Origin: Candidatus Schekmanbacteria bacterium GWA2_38_11
Lineage (GTDB): Bacteria > Schekmanbacteria > GWA2-38-11
DNA: 15,632 nucleotides
Assembly (NCBI GenBank): GCA_001790645.1
Contig: MGDB01000134.1
Location: forward strand, 1,165 to 16,796
Direction of reading: 5' to 3'
A model generated the notes under the pieces. That model was given only the letters and a program-made list of their open reading frames with translations, made no database searches and was not told the origin of the DNA. Positions 9,241 to 15,632 of the stretch are shown here, in pieces. Positions within the stretch are counted from its first letter, which is position 1, and every line of letters begins with the position of its first letter. Both the position numbers and the translations under genes were made by a program.

Positions 9241-10187
9241 ATTTAGTTGAGGAAGCGCTGAAAGGTAATTACAGGGCGATTGCAAGGATAATAACCATGA
9301 TTGAAAATGACAGCCCGGAAGGAATTGCCATGATGAAAGAGTTGCATCTGCACACAGGTAAAGCCTATGTTATCGGGATTACAGGCGCGCCCGGAGTCGG
9401 CAAGTCAACTCTTGTTGATAAAATAATTGAATATTTGAGGAATGAGAAAAAAAAAGTAGGTGTGGTAGCTGTAGACCCATCAAGTCCCTTTTCAGGGGGA
9501 GCTATTTTAGCTGACAGGATAAGGATGCAGCACCATTTCCTTGATGAGGGAGTTTTTATCAGGAGTATGGCTACAAGGGGCAGTTTTGGAGGGTTATCAC
9601 GGACAACAAAGGATGCGGTAAAGGTGCTTGATGCAAGCGGGTTTGATTTCATAATTATTGAAACAGTTGGGGTGGGACAGGACGAAGTTGATGTAGTCAA
9701 GTTTTCCAAAACCACCTTAGTTGCTTTTGCGCCCGGGTTGGGAGATGAGGTTCAGGCAATGAAGGCTGGCATCATGGAAATAGGGGACATATTTGTCATC
9801 AATAAAGCTGACCGGGAGGATGCTGATAAAACAGAAATGGATATAAATGCAATGCTTGGATTAAACCCTAAGAAAAACGGCTGGGTCCCAATAGTTGTAA
9901 AAACTGTAGCAACTACTGGTGAAGGGATAAAAGAGCTGATGAAGCAAATTGATTTGCACAGGGATTTTCTTGAGAAGAATACTTCTTTTCTATATGAGAA
10001 AGAGATTTATAAAAGCGAGATGGAGATAGCGACTATATTAAAGGAGAAGTTGTTCGAAAGGGCGCTGGAAAAAACCAAAGCAGAAGGAGGTATCAGGGGG
10101 TATGCTGAGAAGGTTGCATCAAGAGAGATAGACGCTTATACGGCTGCAGAAAAAATATTAGATACTTTCAAATGCTGTTCAAACTAA
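9237..10187 (+). CDS. meaB: MeaB/ArgK-type G3E GTPase, chaperone of B12-dependent mutase
   Basis: MeaB-type GTPases protect methylmalonyl-CoA mutase from inactivation and gate delivery of its cobalamin cofactor, using GTP. The 316-residue length is usual. The P-loop is GAPGVGKST at 50-58, followed by the family block [19 protein letters not shown], the switch region [12 protein letters not shown], and the guanine specificity motif NKAD. A helical dimerisation tail follows, ending in [14 protein letters not shown]. The gene overlaps the B12-binding subunit by 4 bases (ATGA), which gives direct translational coupling and strongly supports the mutase assignment. Older annotations call the family LAO/AO transport ATPase, which is misleading. 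Confidence 0.96.
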   Translation: MNLVEEALKGNYRAIARIITMIENDSPEGIAMMKELHLHTGKAYVIGITGAPGVGKSTLVDKIIEYLRNEKKKVGVVAVDPSSPFSGGAILADRIRMQHHFLDEGVFIRSMATRGSFGGLSRTTKDAVKVLDASGFDFIIIETVGVGQDEVDVVKFSKTTLVAFAPGLGDEVQAMKAGIMEIGDIFVINKADREDADKTEMDINAMLGLNPKKNGWVPIVVKTVATTGEGIKELMKQIDLHRDFLEKNTSFLYEKEIYKSEMEIATILKEKLFERALEKTKAEGGIRGYAEKVASREIDAYTAAEKILDTFKCCSN

Positions 10188-10202
10188 TTAAAGATAAAGG
10201 AA

Positions 10203-10670
10203 ATGATGATATCTGAATTAGTCGGTACCAAACTGGGTAAAGAAATCCAGGATAAGTTAAACCAGCAGGACAGCCTTGCATTTCTCGCAACGGTGGATTT
10301 AAATAATATTCCAAGTTTAACAGCCATATCTTTCTTCATAGCTAAAGATGAAGAGAGCCTGCTTTTAGCCATTCACAAAGACAATCCGAACTACAGAAAT
10401 TTAGTAAAAAGTAAGAAAGTTATTTTCTCCATTTATAATGATAATGACAGTTACCTTCATATTTTTGGAAGAGCTGGTGTGGTCAAAGCTCCCTCAGACA
10501 CACATCCCTTGATGAATATTGTGAGGATAGATGTTATTAATATAAAAAGTGAGCGCTCATCATACTTCTCTGTGATTCAGGGGGTAAAAATAAAATTTAA
10601 GGATGAGAAGTCTAAGAGATTCAGAACAGCCATGCTTTCTGAGCTAAAAAAAGTTGCAACCCAACTCTGA
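10203..10670 (+). CDS. Pyridoxamine 5'-phosphate oxidase-like FMN-binding split-barrel protein
   Basis: This 155-residue protein resembles the general PNPOx-like split-barrel family, which binds FMN, F420 or heme. The likely fold segment runs from FLATVDLNNIPSLTAISFFIA (about 29-49) through an ANxxNL-like loop (DNPNYRNLVKSKKV) to YLHIFGRAGVV. These correspond to the usual strand order and flavin-phosphate-contacting region. It lacks enough distinctive residues to be called a true PdxH. The gap from meaB is 15 bases, with AAGG just before the ATG, so it is probably in the same operon. ATG at 10206 is an equally possible start. A role in B12 or flavin metabolism is tempting from context but is inference only. 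Confidence 0.65.
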   Translation: MMISELVGTKLGKEIQDKLNQQDSLAFLATVDLNNIPSLTAISFFIAKDEESLLLAIHKDNPNYRNLVKSKKVIFSIYNDNDSYLHIFGRAGVVKAPSDTHPLMNIVRIDVINIKSERSSYFSVIQGVKIKFKDEKSKRFRTAMLSELKKVATQL

Positions 10671-10726
10671 AAATAAATTCCAATCTTGAGATTTTGTGGT
10701 TAGCCATCATATTTCCCCCTTTGAAA

Positions 10727-10746
10727 CCTGCCTGCCTGCCGGCAGG
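10727..10746. repeat. CCTGCC/GGCAGG palindromic repeat, copy 4
   Basis: Three CCTGCC-like periods end in CCTGCC|GGCAGG, a 12-bp perfect palindrome at 10735-10746. The sequence is near-identical to copy 2 at 4889-4910, apart from the last bases. It follows the flavin split-barrel gene by 56 bases and has no T-run. Confidence 0.72.
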
Positions 10747-10782
10747 AAACCTTTAAGTTTACACTGCGAGACAGGGAATCGT

Positions 10783-10804
10783 AAATAGGAAATAGGAAAA
10801 TAGG
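10783..10804. repeat. Short tandem AAATAGG repeat, three units
   Basis: Units AAATAGG (10783-10789), AAATAGG (10790-10796) and AAAATAGG (10797-10804) are directly adjacent. This looks like slippage-type low-complexity DNA. Confidence 0.6.
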
Positions 10805-10833
10805 AAGGCTGGGAAGTTAGGAACTTGATAAAA

Positions 10834-10886
10834 TGTAGGGCAACCCTTTAGGGTTGCTTTAAGCAAGGCTAAAGCCTTGCCCTACA
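10834..10886. repeat. Cloverleaf-like inverted-repeat element B
   Basis: A perfect 10-bp outer inverted repeat, TGTAGGGCAA (10834-10843) with TTGCCCTACA (10877-10886), encloses two perfect 7-bp hairpins. These are GCAACCC/GGGTTGC (10840-10857, loop TTTA) and GCAAGGC/GCCTTGC (10863-10880, loop TAAA). The inner stems share their outermost four bases with the outer arm, so the DNA can switch between a long stem and two hairpins. Not followed by a T-run. Confidence 0.8.
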
Positions 10887-10908
10887 AATTGATACATGAG
10901 ACTTCTGT

Positions 10909-10937
10909 TTGACTTTATTCCACCAGCCCTCTATAGT
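10909..10937 (+). promoter_or_regulatory. Sigma70-type promoter for the radical SAM / RNase G genes
   Basis: TTGACT (10909-10914) and TATAGT (10932-10937) each match 5 of 6 consensus bases, with an ideal 17-base spacer. Transcription should start near 10944, giving a leader of about 40 nt. A short inverted repeat AGTTC/GAACT (10935-10939 and 10945-10949) overlaps the -10 end and the start site and could be an operator. Confidence 0.7.
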
Positions 10938-10982
10938 TCGTATAGAACTTAAAGTATTTAAATAAAATTATATAAAAAAATA

Positions 10983-13565
10983 ATGAAACCATTGCCTGAT
11001 TACATTGACCTTGTCCGGAGACCATCCCGGTATATTGGTCATGAGATAGGATCTGTAAGGAAACCTGAAAATGAAGTAGATACACGTGTTGCCCTGGTTT
11101 TCCCTGATGTGTATGAGATAGGGGTTTCAAACCTTGGCTTGCGTATATTATATCACGTCTTAAACCGAACGAAGGGGGTGCAGGCAGAAAGGGTGTATTC
11201 TCCGTGGGTTGACCTTGAAGAGGTGTTGGTTAACAAAAAACTCCCCCTCCTAAGTATCGAAAACAACAAGCCATTAAGGGAGTTTGACATAATCGGCATC
11301 ACCCTTCAATATGAGATGAGTTACACTAATATATTAAATATCCTGAAACTTAGTTTCATTCCCATAAAGTCCGGTGAAAGAGATGAGGACATGCCTCTTG
11401 TAATTGCTGGTGGCCCCTGTGCATTTAACCCTGAACCTCTGGCTCAGTTCTTTGATGCTTTTGTTATAGGAGACGGCGAGGAAGTCTTTTTAGAAATAGT
11501 AGAAGTTTATAGAGGCTGGAGAAATTTCTCTTCTAAAAAGCTTGAACTGTTAAAAGCCCTCAGCGAGATAGAAGGAGTGTATGTTCCTTACTTTTTTAAA
11601 GTATCACATCACAGCGATGGAAGAATCAGTGATATAAAGAATGTGAATGTTGCTGGGAAGGATTCTGTTTATAAAAGAACCGTAAAAAGTCTTGTCAAGG
11701 AAGATTTCCCATGCCGCACGATTATCCCTTACATCGAAGCTGTTCATGACAGAGTAAATATTGAAATAGCCAGAGGATGTTTAAACGGTTGCAGGTTTTG
11801 TCAGGCAGGTATAATCTACAGGCCTTTGCGGGAAAGAGACCCGGATGAAATAAAAGAGCTTATAAAGCTTTCAATCAGGAACTCAGGGTATAATGAAGTT
11901 TCTCTTACGTCCCTTAATGCAGGTGACTATTCAGGGATAGGGGATTTAGTCCCTGAGCTAATGGACTATTTTGAGCCTAACAGAATTTCTTTGTCTCTTC
12001 CATCCTTAAGGCCTGATACTTTAAGACAAACTTTAGCCTCTCAGATTAAGAGGTTCAGGAAGACAGGGTTTACAATAGCGCCAGAGGCCGGTTCGCAGAG
12101 TTTGAGGAACGTCATTAATAAGCAGATCAGTGAAGATGAAATATTAAAGGCTGCAGAGACAGTTTTTAAAGAAGGGTGGGGGGCTTTGAAGCTTTATTTC
12201 ATGATAGGGCTTCCAACTGAGAAGACAGAGGATATTAAAGAAATGATCAGCCTCATAAAAAAAATAAAAAAGCTTGCTGCAAAATCAACCGGTAAATTTA
12301 AAAGGATTTCAGTTTCAATTTCACCCTTTGTACCAAAATCCCATACACCATTTCAGTGGGTTTCCCAGGAGGGCCTGGAAAGATTAAATGATAAAATAAG
12401 ATGGATAAATGAAAACATAAGAGATCAAAAAATTGATATTGAATGGCACGATCCACGTTTAAGTTTTTTAGAGGCTGTTCTTGCAAGAGGAGACAGGAAA
12501 CTTGGCGGCGTTCTTGAAAAGGCTCTGGATAGCGGCTGTAAATTTGACGGGTGGAGGGAGCATTTCGATTTTCAGAAATGGATGAAGGCTTTTGATGAGA
12601 CAGGGATAGACCCATATTTTTACTCCACAAGAGCAAGGGAACTGGATGAGGTATTTCCCTGGGAACATATAAAGCCCGGGGTAAGTATGGATTTTTTAAG
12701 AAATGAGTACAGCAGGGCATTGCAGGGAATAATTACACCTGACTGCAGGAAAAGTGGATGTACCAACTGTGGTTTGGCGGACAAGGGGTGCGATTATAAA
12801 ACAGAAAAATCTTATGTGGCTCAGAGCATTTCCTCAGAAAAAGAAGAGATTAGGGTTGAGTCAGAAGATTTGAGCGTTAAATTCAGAATAAAATTCCAGA
12901 AAACAGAAATTGCAAAATATCTCTCTCACCTTGAGTTTCAGAATGTACTCATAAGGGCTTTATCACGGGCTCGGATACCTGTAGCTTATTCGAGAGGGTT
13001 TCATCCTCATCCACTGTTATCCTTTTCTGTCCCATTGTCAGTTGGTTTTGAAGGCTTTGAAGAATATTTAGATATCCAGTTAGAGAAAGAAATAGGGACA
13101 GAGGATTTTTGCAGCAGAGTTAATAAAGAACTACCCTTGGGAATAAGGTTTCTTGACGCCAGGAAACTGCTGCCTGGAAGCAGGTCCCTGATGAAGGTTA
13201 TTTCATCATTTGAATATGAAATATCTGCTCCGCATGATATATTTTCAGAAAACGGCAACAAAGAAAAATGGGCAGTTATTGGTGATCTTATGAAAGTTAA
13301 GAGTGACTCTTTATCAGTGGAAGAACCTTTAGTTCTAAGCCAGACTCTGCAAGAAGCAAAGGTTGCTGATTACGTAAAATTTATTAAAAAAATAAATATA
13401 GAGGAAGAAGGAAATAAACTGGTAAAAATTAAATATGAGACTAAATTGATTGATGGTAAGATGGTTAAGCCAAAAGATATTATGAAAGAGATTTTTGACA
13501 TAGATAGTAATGTTTATGATAAAATAAAAATCAAGAGGACGAGGGTAATATTGGATCAGGAATAA
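10983..13565 (+). CDS. TIGR03960 B12-binding-like radical SAM protein fused to a TIGR03936 (DUF2344) domain
   Basis: The function is not known; the family is thought to act in RNA or translation-related modification because of its neighbours. The 860 residues contain, in order: a Rossmann/B12-binding-like N-terminal domain (about 1-220, opening VRRPSRYIGHEIGSV and VALVFPDVYEIGVSNLG); a radical SAM domain whose cluster ligands are C266, C270 and C273 in RGCLNGCRFC; a small cysteine cluster (C588, C593, C596, C603); and from about 633 a DUF2344 domain with FRIKFQKTEIAKYLSHLEF and SRGFHPHPLLSFS. In many bacteria the last domain is a separate gene. The ATG has no Shine-Dalgarno sequence, but the family N-terminus begins right there. 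It precedes RNase G, a recurrent neighbour. Confidence 0.93.
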   Translation: MKPLPDYIDLVRRPSRYIGHEIGSVRKPENEVDTRVALVFPDVYEIGVSNLGLRILYHVLNRTKGVQAERVYSPWVDLEEVLVNKKLPLLSIENNKPLREFDIIGITLQYEMSYTNILNILKLSFIPIKSGERDEDMPLVIAGGPCAFNPEPLAQFFDAFVIGDGEEVFLEIVEVYRGWRNFSSKKLELLKALSEIEGVYVPYFFKVSHHSDGRISDIKNVNVAGKDSVYKRTVKSLVKEDFPCRTIIPYIEAVHDRVNIEIARGCLNGCRFCQAGIIYRPLRERDPDEIKELIKLSIRNSGYNEVSLTSLNAGDYSGIGDLVPELMDYFEPNRISLSLPSLRPDTLRQTLASQIKRFRKTGFTIAPEAGSQSLRNVINKQISEDEILKAAETVFKEGWGALKLYFMIGLPTEKTEDIKEMISLIKKIKKLAAKSTGKFKRISVSISPFVPKSHTPFQWVSQEGLERLNDKIRWINENIRDQKIDIEWHDPRLSFLEAVLARGDRKLGGVLEKALDSGCKFDGWREHFDFQKWMKAFDETGIDPYFYSTRARELDEVFPWEHIKPGVSMDFLRNEYSRALQGIITPDCRKSGCTNCGLADKGCDYKTEKSYVAQSISSEKEEIRVESEDLSVKFRIKFQKTEIAKYLSHLEFQNVLIRALSRARIPVAYSRGFHPHPLLSFSVPLSVGFEGFEEYLDIQLEKEIGTEDFCSRVNKELPLGIRFLDARKLLPGSRSLMKVISSFEYEISAPHDIFSENGNKEKWAVIGDLMKVKSDSLSVEEPLVLSQTLQEAKVADYVKFIKKINIEEEGNKLVKIKYETKLIDGKMVKPKDIMKEIFDIDSNVYDKIKIKRTRVILDQE

Positions 13566-13594
13566 TTTGGATTTTGGGATTGTTCATGGTTTTA

Positions 13595-13711
13595 CGAAAA
13601 TGCTGCAGAATGCCCCGTCCTGTGGGCGGGGATGAATGCAGCGATTTAAAACCGATAGACGGGACATTCTTGTCCCGTACTGCATTTTCGCCGAGGCTGG
13701 AAAGCCTCGGC
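13595..13711. repeat. Multi-hairpin element C upstream of RNase G
   Basis: Outer arms CGAAAATGC (13595-13603) and GCATTTTCG (13682-13690) are perfect inverse complements. They enclose two hairpins. The first is GCTGCA/TGCAGC (13602-13607, 13637-13642) surrounding CCCCGTCC/GGGCGGGG (13613-13620, 13624-13631, one G/T pair). The second is ACGGGAC/GTCCCGT (13659-13665, 13672-13678). A third hairpin, GCCGAGGCT/AGCCTCGGC (13690-13698, 13703-13711) with a GGAA loop, follows directly. No T-run follows any of them. It lies in the 229-base gap between the radical SAM gene and RNase G, which contains nothing else notable. Confidence 0.8.
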
Positions 13712-13783
13712 TATCCGTCAGCAGGCAATTGTTGGTTAACTTACCATTTTTCAACAGCCTGGAGAATTTTTATATAATAGTTT

Positions 13784-13788
13784 GGAGG
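13784..13788 (+). promoter_or_regulatory. Ribosome binding site that fixes the RNase G start
   Basis: GGAGG lies 6 bases before ATG 13795. The same frame is open back to an ATG at 13636, but that stretch crosses the hairpin element and encodes nothing family-like. Confidence 0.82.
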
Positions 13789-13794
13789 TTTAAA

Positions 13795-15339
13795 ATGACA
13801 AGGGAAATAATAATAAATTCAACATTGCAGGAGACTCGTGTTGCAGTACTTGAGAATAACGTTGTCTCAGAGATCTTTGTTGAGAGGAAAAAAGATAAGG
13901 GAATCATGGGGAATGTGTACAAAGGGAAAGTGACCAAAGTTCTTCCAGGGATGCAGGCTGCCTTTATTGAGATAGGGTTGGAGAAAGCAGGTTTCCTGCA
14001 TGCAGGTGATATATGTGATGATGCAGGAGCTTACGAAAAGATACTTGATCAGGAGAAGGATTTAACCAAGGATAAAATAGAGGTGGAAGAGGAGACTTTT
14101 TCTGATGAAGAGGAATTTCCTGTCAGCAAAATCTCTTCAGTGCAGATTGAAGACCTTTTGAAAAATGGGCAGGAGATTCTTGTACAGGTTTCAAGGGAGC
14201 CAATTGGGAGCAAGGGCCCGCGCCTTACTTCTTACATAACCCTGCCGGGGAGATACCTTGTATTTATGCCAACTGTTGACCATTTGGGGATTTCACGGAG
14301 GATAGAGGATAAGAATGAGAGACTGAGGCTTAAGAATATAATGAATGGATTGAGAACACCGAATTCAGGTTTCATTGTAAGGACTGCAAGCGAGGGGATG
14401 ACAGAAGAGGAATTTAAATCTGATATAGATTTTTTAACAAAACTCTGGGAAACGGTCCAGGAAAAGAATGAAAAGCGCCAGGCACCATCTATGATCCATT
14501 CTGACATGGATTTAGTGTTCAGGGTTTTGCGGGATTTATTTACTCCAGAGGTAGAGAGGTTATTAATAGATTCAAAAACTGATTATGAGAGGTGTCTTGA
14601 TTTTGCAGAAAAATATCTTCCCCAGTATCATACCAGGATTGAGCTTTATGAAGGGAGGGAGCCGATTTTCGACACCTTTGGTATAGAAATAGAGATCGAC
14701 AAGGCTCTCGGTAGAAAAGTGTGGCTTAAATCAGGAGGGTATATTGTCATTGACCAGACTGAAGCTCTGGTTGCAATTGATGTTAATACCGGCAGGTATG
14801 TGGGCAAGAAGAACTTAGAGGAGACAATCCTTAAAACCAACCTTGAGGCAATTAAAGAAATCGTTTACCAGATTAGACTCCGTAACATTGGAGGGATTAT
14901 TATAATCGACTTTATAGACATGGAGAAAGAGGAGAGCAGGGATAAGGTTTTCCACGCTCTTGAAAATGCAATAAAGGGAGATCGTTCAAGGACCAATATT
15001 CTGAAAATCTCTGAACTCGGTCTTGTCCAGATGACAAGGAAAAGAGTGAGGGAGAGTTTAAGCCAGTCTCTCTGCCAGCCTTGTATTTACTGCGATGGCA
15101 AGGGGATGATAAAGTCTACAACCACCACCTGTTATGAAATCTTCAGGGAAATTACAAGATTAGCCCTCACAGATCCCGGGAAGAAGATAATGGTCAGCGT
15201 CCATCCGGATGTAGCTGATATGCTCTATGATGAGGAAAGCGCAGGGATTGAAGAGCTTGAGAGGGTTTTCCAAAAAAGGATTATCATAAAAACAGACTTT
15301 GACAACCTCATAGAGCAGTATGATATCGTGGCGATGTAA
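13795..15339 (+). CDS. rng: Ribonuclease G (RNase E/G family endoribonuclease)
   Basis: It cuts single-stranded AU-rich RNA, preferring 5'-monophosphate ends, and acts in rRNA maturation and mRNA decay. The 514 residues match the RNase G length, without the long scaffold tail of RNase E. It starts with TREIIINSTLQETRVAVLENN, followed by an S1 RNA-binding domain from about 36 (GNVYKGKVTKVLPGMQAAFIEIG). The S1 domain carries an extra acidic loop (96-107, rich in E and D). Catalytic metal ligands are D329 (AIDVNTG) and D372 (IIDFIDM), equivalent to E. coli RNase E D303 and D346 with the same 43-residue spacing. The zinc-link cysteines appear as C427, C430 and C433. The C-terminal small domain ends with VHPDVADMLYDEE and a normal stop. 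The rplU-rpmA-obg genes that often follow are absent here. Confidence 0.96.
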   Translation: MTREIIINSTLQETRVAVLENNVVSEIFVERKKDKGIMGNVYKGKVTKVLPGMQAAFIEIGLEKAGFLHAGDICDDAGAYEKILDQEKDLTKDKIEVEEETFSDEEEFPVSKISSVQIEDLLKNGQEILVQVSREPIGSKGPRLTSYITLPGRYLVFMPTVDHLGISRRIEDKNERLRLKNIMNGLRTPNSGFIVRTASEGMTEEEFKSDIDFLTKLWETVQEKNEKRQAPSMIHSDMDLVFRVLRDLFTPEVERLLIDSKTDYERCLDFAEKYLPQYHTRIELYEGREPIFDTFGIEIEIDKALGRKVWLKSGGYIVIDQTEALVAIDVNTGRYVGKKNLEETILKTNLEAIKEIVYQIRLRNIGGIIIIDFIDMEKEESRDKVFHALENAIKGDRSRTNILKISELGLVQMTRKRVRESLSQSLCQPCIYCDGKGMIKSTTTTCYEIFREITRLALTDPGKKIMVSVHPDVADMLYDEESAGIEELERVFQKRIIIKTDFDNLIEQYDIVAM

Positions 15340-15632
15340 GAGATTTGAATATGGCCGTTATTCAGTAAATCCTTTTGAAATCATTCCAGCACAATCAAAT
15401 AAAACCTTATGTTTGTGCATTATAATAATTAACAATTAATTTTTATCCTGCATCAAGCCTTTAAAGTTAATATAAGTTTTATATTTGTTTATTTTGTTTT
15501 ATGTTTTATATTTGACATGTGATTAATTGTATTGTTAATTTTGTAAAAAGATATAATAAATATAAAAATTAATACCCTTTATCACTATGAATCAATTGTG
15601 AGTTTTTTCTATGTCATGGATAGAAGCGACAA
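15340..15632. other. Very AT-rich intergenic region to the window end, no gene
   Basis: No credible reading frame is seen on either strand. The stretch is dominated by A/T runs. It contains a 12-bp direct repeat GTTTTATATTTG (15476-15487 and 15503-15514) and an imperfect inverted pair built on AATTAACAATTAAT (15427-15440) and ATTAATTG...TTGTTAATT (15522-15540). No T-tailed hairpin for RNase G is evident. A possible promoter is listed separately. Confidence 0.75.
15512..15539 (+). promoter_or_regulatory. Possible promoter for a gene beyond the window
   Basis: TTGACA (15512-15517) is a perfect -35 box, and GTTAAT (15534-15539, 4 of 6) lies 16 bases on. A perfect TATAAT at 15552-15557 has only poor -35 candidates at usable distance. 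In DNA this AT-rich such matches arise by chance, so this is tentative. Confidence 0.35.

Larger units (their letters stand above)
10671..10982. other. Intergenic region with repeats and a promoter, no gene
   Basis: From left to right this gap holds a CCTGCC palindrome (10727-10746), a short tandem AAATAGG repeat (10783-10804), a cloverleaf-like inverted repeat (10834-10886) and a promoter (10909-10937). There is no credible reading frame or T-tailed terminator in it. Confidence 0.75.

Noticed and set aside
12298..12720. 140-codon minus-strand reading frame opposite the radical SAM gene (also the 116-codon one at 9365-9715)
   Set aside because: Both are shadows of strongly conserved + strand genes and encode nothing recognisable.
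13773..13778. Perfect TATAAT just before RNase G as a promoter
   Set aside because: The best -35 (TTCAAC, 13750-13755) matches only 3 of 6, and the predicted start site would fall inside the ribosome binding site.
13636..13794. N-terminal extension of RNase G by 53 residues
   Set aside because: The extension is translated hairpin-repeat DNA. GGAGG before ATG 13795 and the family N-terminus fix the later start.
15611..15632. ATG at 15611 as the start of a further gene
   Set aside because: Only seven codons are visible, without a good ribosome binding site, so it cannot be supported.

Overview
The window looks like an ordinary housekeeping stretch of the chromosome of a moderately AT-rich, probably uncultured bacterium. 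A periplasmic-type lytic transglycosylase with a signal peptide suggests a Gram-negative envelope. Other lineage hints are a stand-alone B12-binding mutase subunit beside MeaB, a GH133 glycogen debranching enzyme, a TIGR03960/TIGR03936 fusion next to ribonuclease G, and many palindromic intergenic repeats. Together they would fit Desulfobacterota, Nitrospirota or a candidate phylum such as Schekmanbacteria, but the sequence does not settle which. Every credible gene is on the + strand. I see no phage, transposase, CRISPR, toxin-antitoxin or defence genes.

Layout. (1) 1-1030: the C-terminal part of a CPA2/Kef-type cation:proton antiporter overlaps a universal stress protein. (2) 1057-4840: a near-perfect sigma70 promoter and a leader of about 150 nt precede enolase, a glycogen debranching enzyme and an FmdB-type zinc ribbon, all tightly coupled. 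(3) 4841-5072: palindromic repeats. (4) 5073-7919: phosphoenolpyruvate carboxylase. (5) 8108-8803: secreted lytic transglycosylase. (6) 8845-10670: B12-binding mutase subunit, MeaB-type GTPase and a flavin split-barrel protein, probably one operon. (7) 10671-10982: a repeat-rich gap ending in a good promoter. (8) 10983-15339: TIGR03960/TIGR03936 radical SAM fusion and ribonuclease G, separated by a cluster of hairpins. (9) 15340-15632: a very AT-rich gap without a gene.

How the genes work together. Glycogen debranching feeds glycolysis, enolase makes phosphoenolpyruvate, and PEP carboxylase turns it into oxaloacetate. The B12 mutase parts would link succinyl-CoA and methylmalonyl-CoA, adjoining the same C4-acid pool. 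This is a plausible central-carbon neighbourhood, but only the enolase-debranching-FmdB set is physically coupled. The radical SAM/RNase G pair is a recurrent bacterial neighbourhood connected with RNA metabolism.

The part least explained by genes is intergenic. A CCTGCC/GGCAGG palindrome occurs four times. Three larger elements each have an outer inverted repeat enclosing inner hairpins, giving a cloverleaf-like fold. All lie between genes. I did not find a convincing new multi-gene system; these repeats and a few regulatory layouts are the best candidates for a second look.
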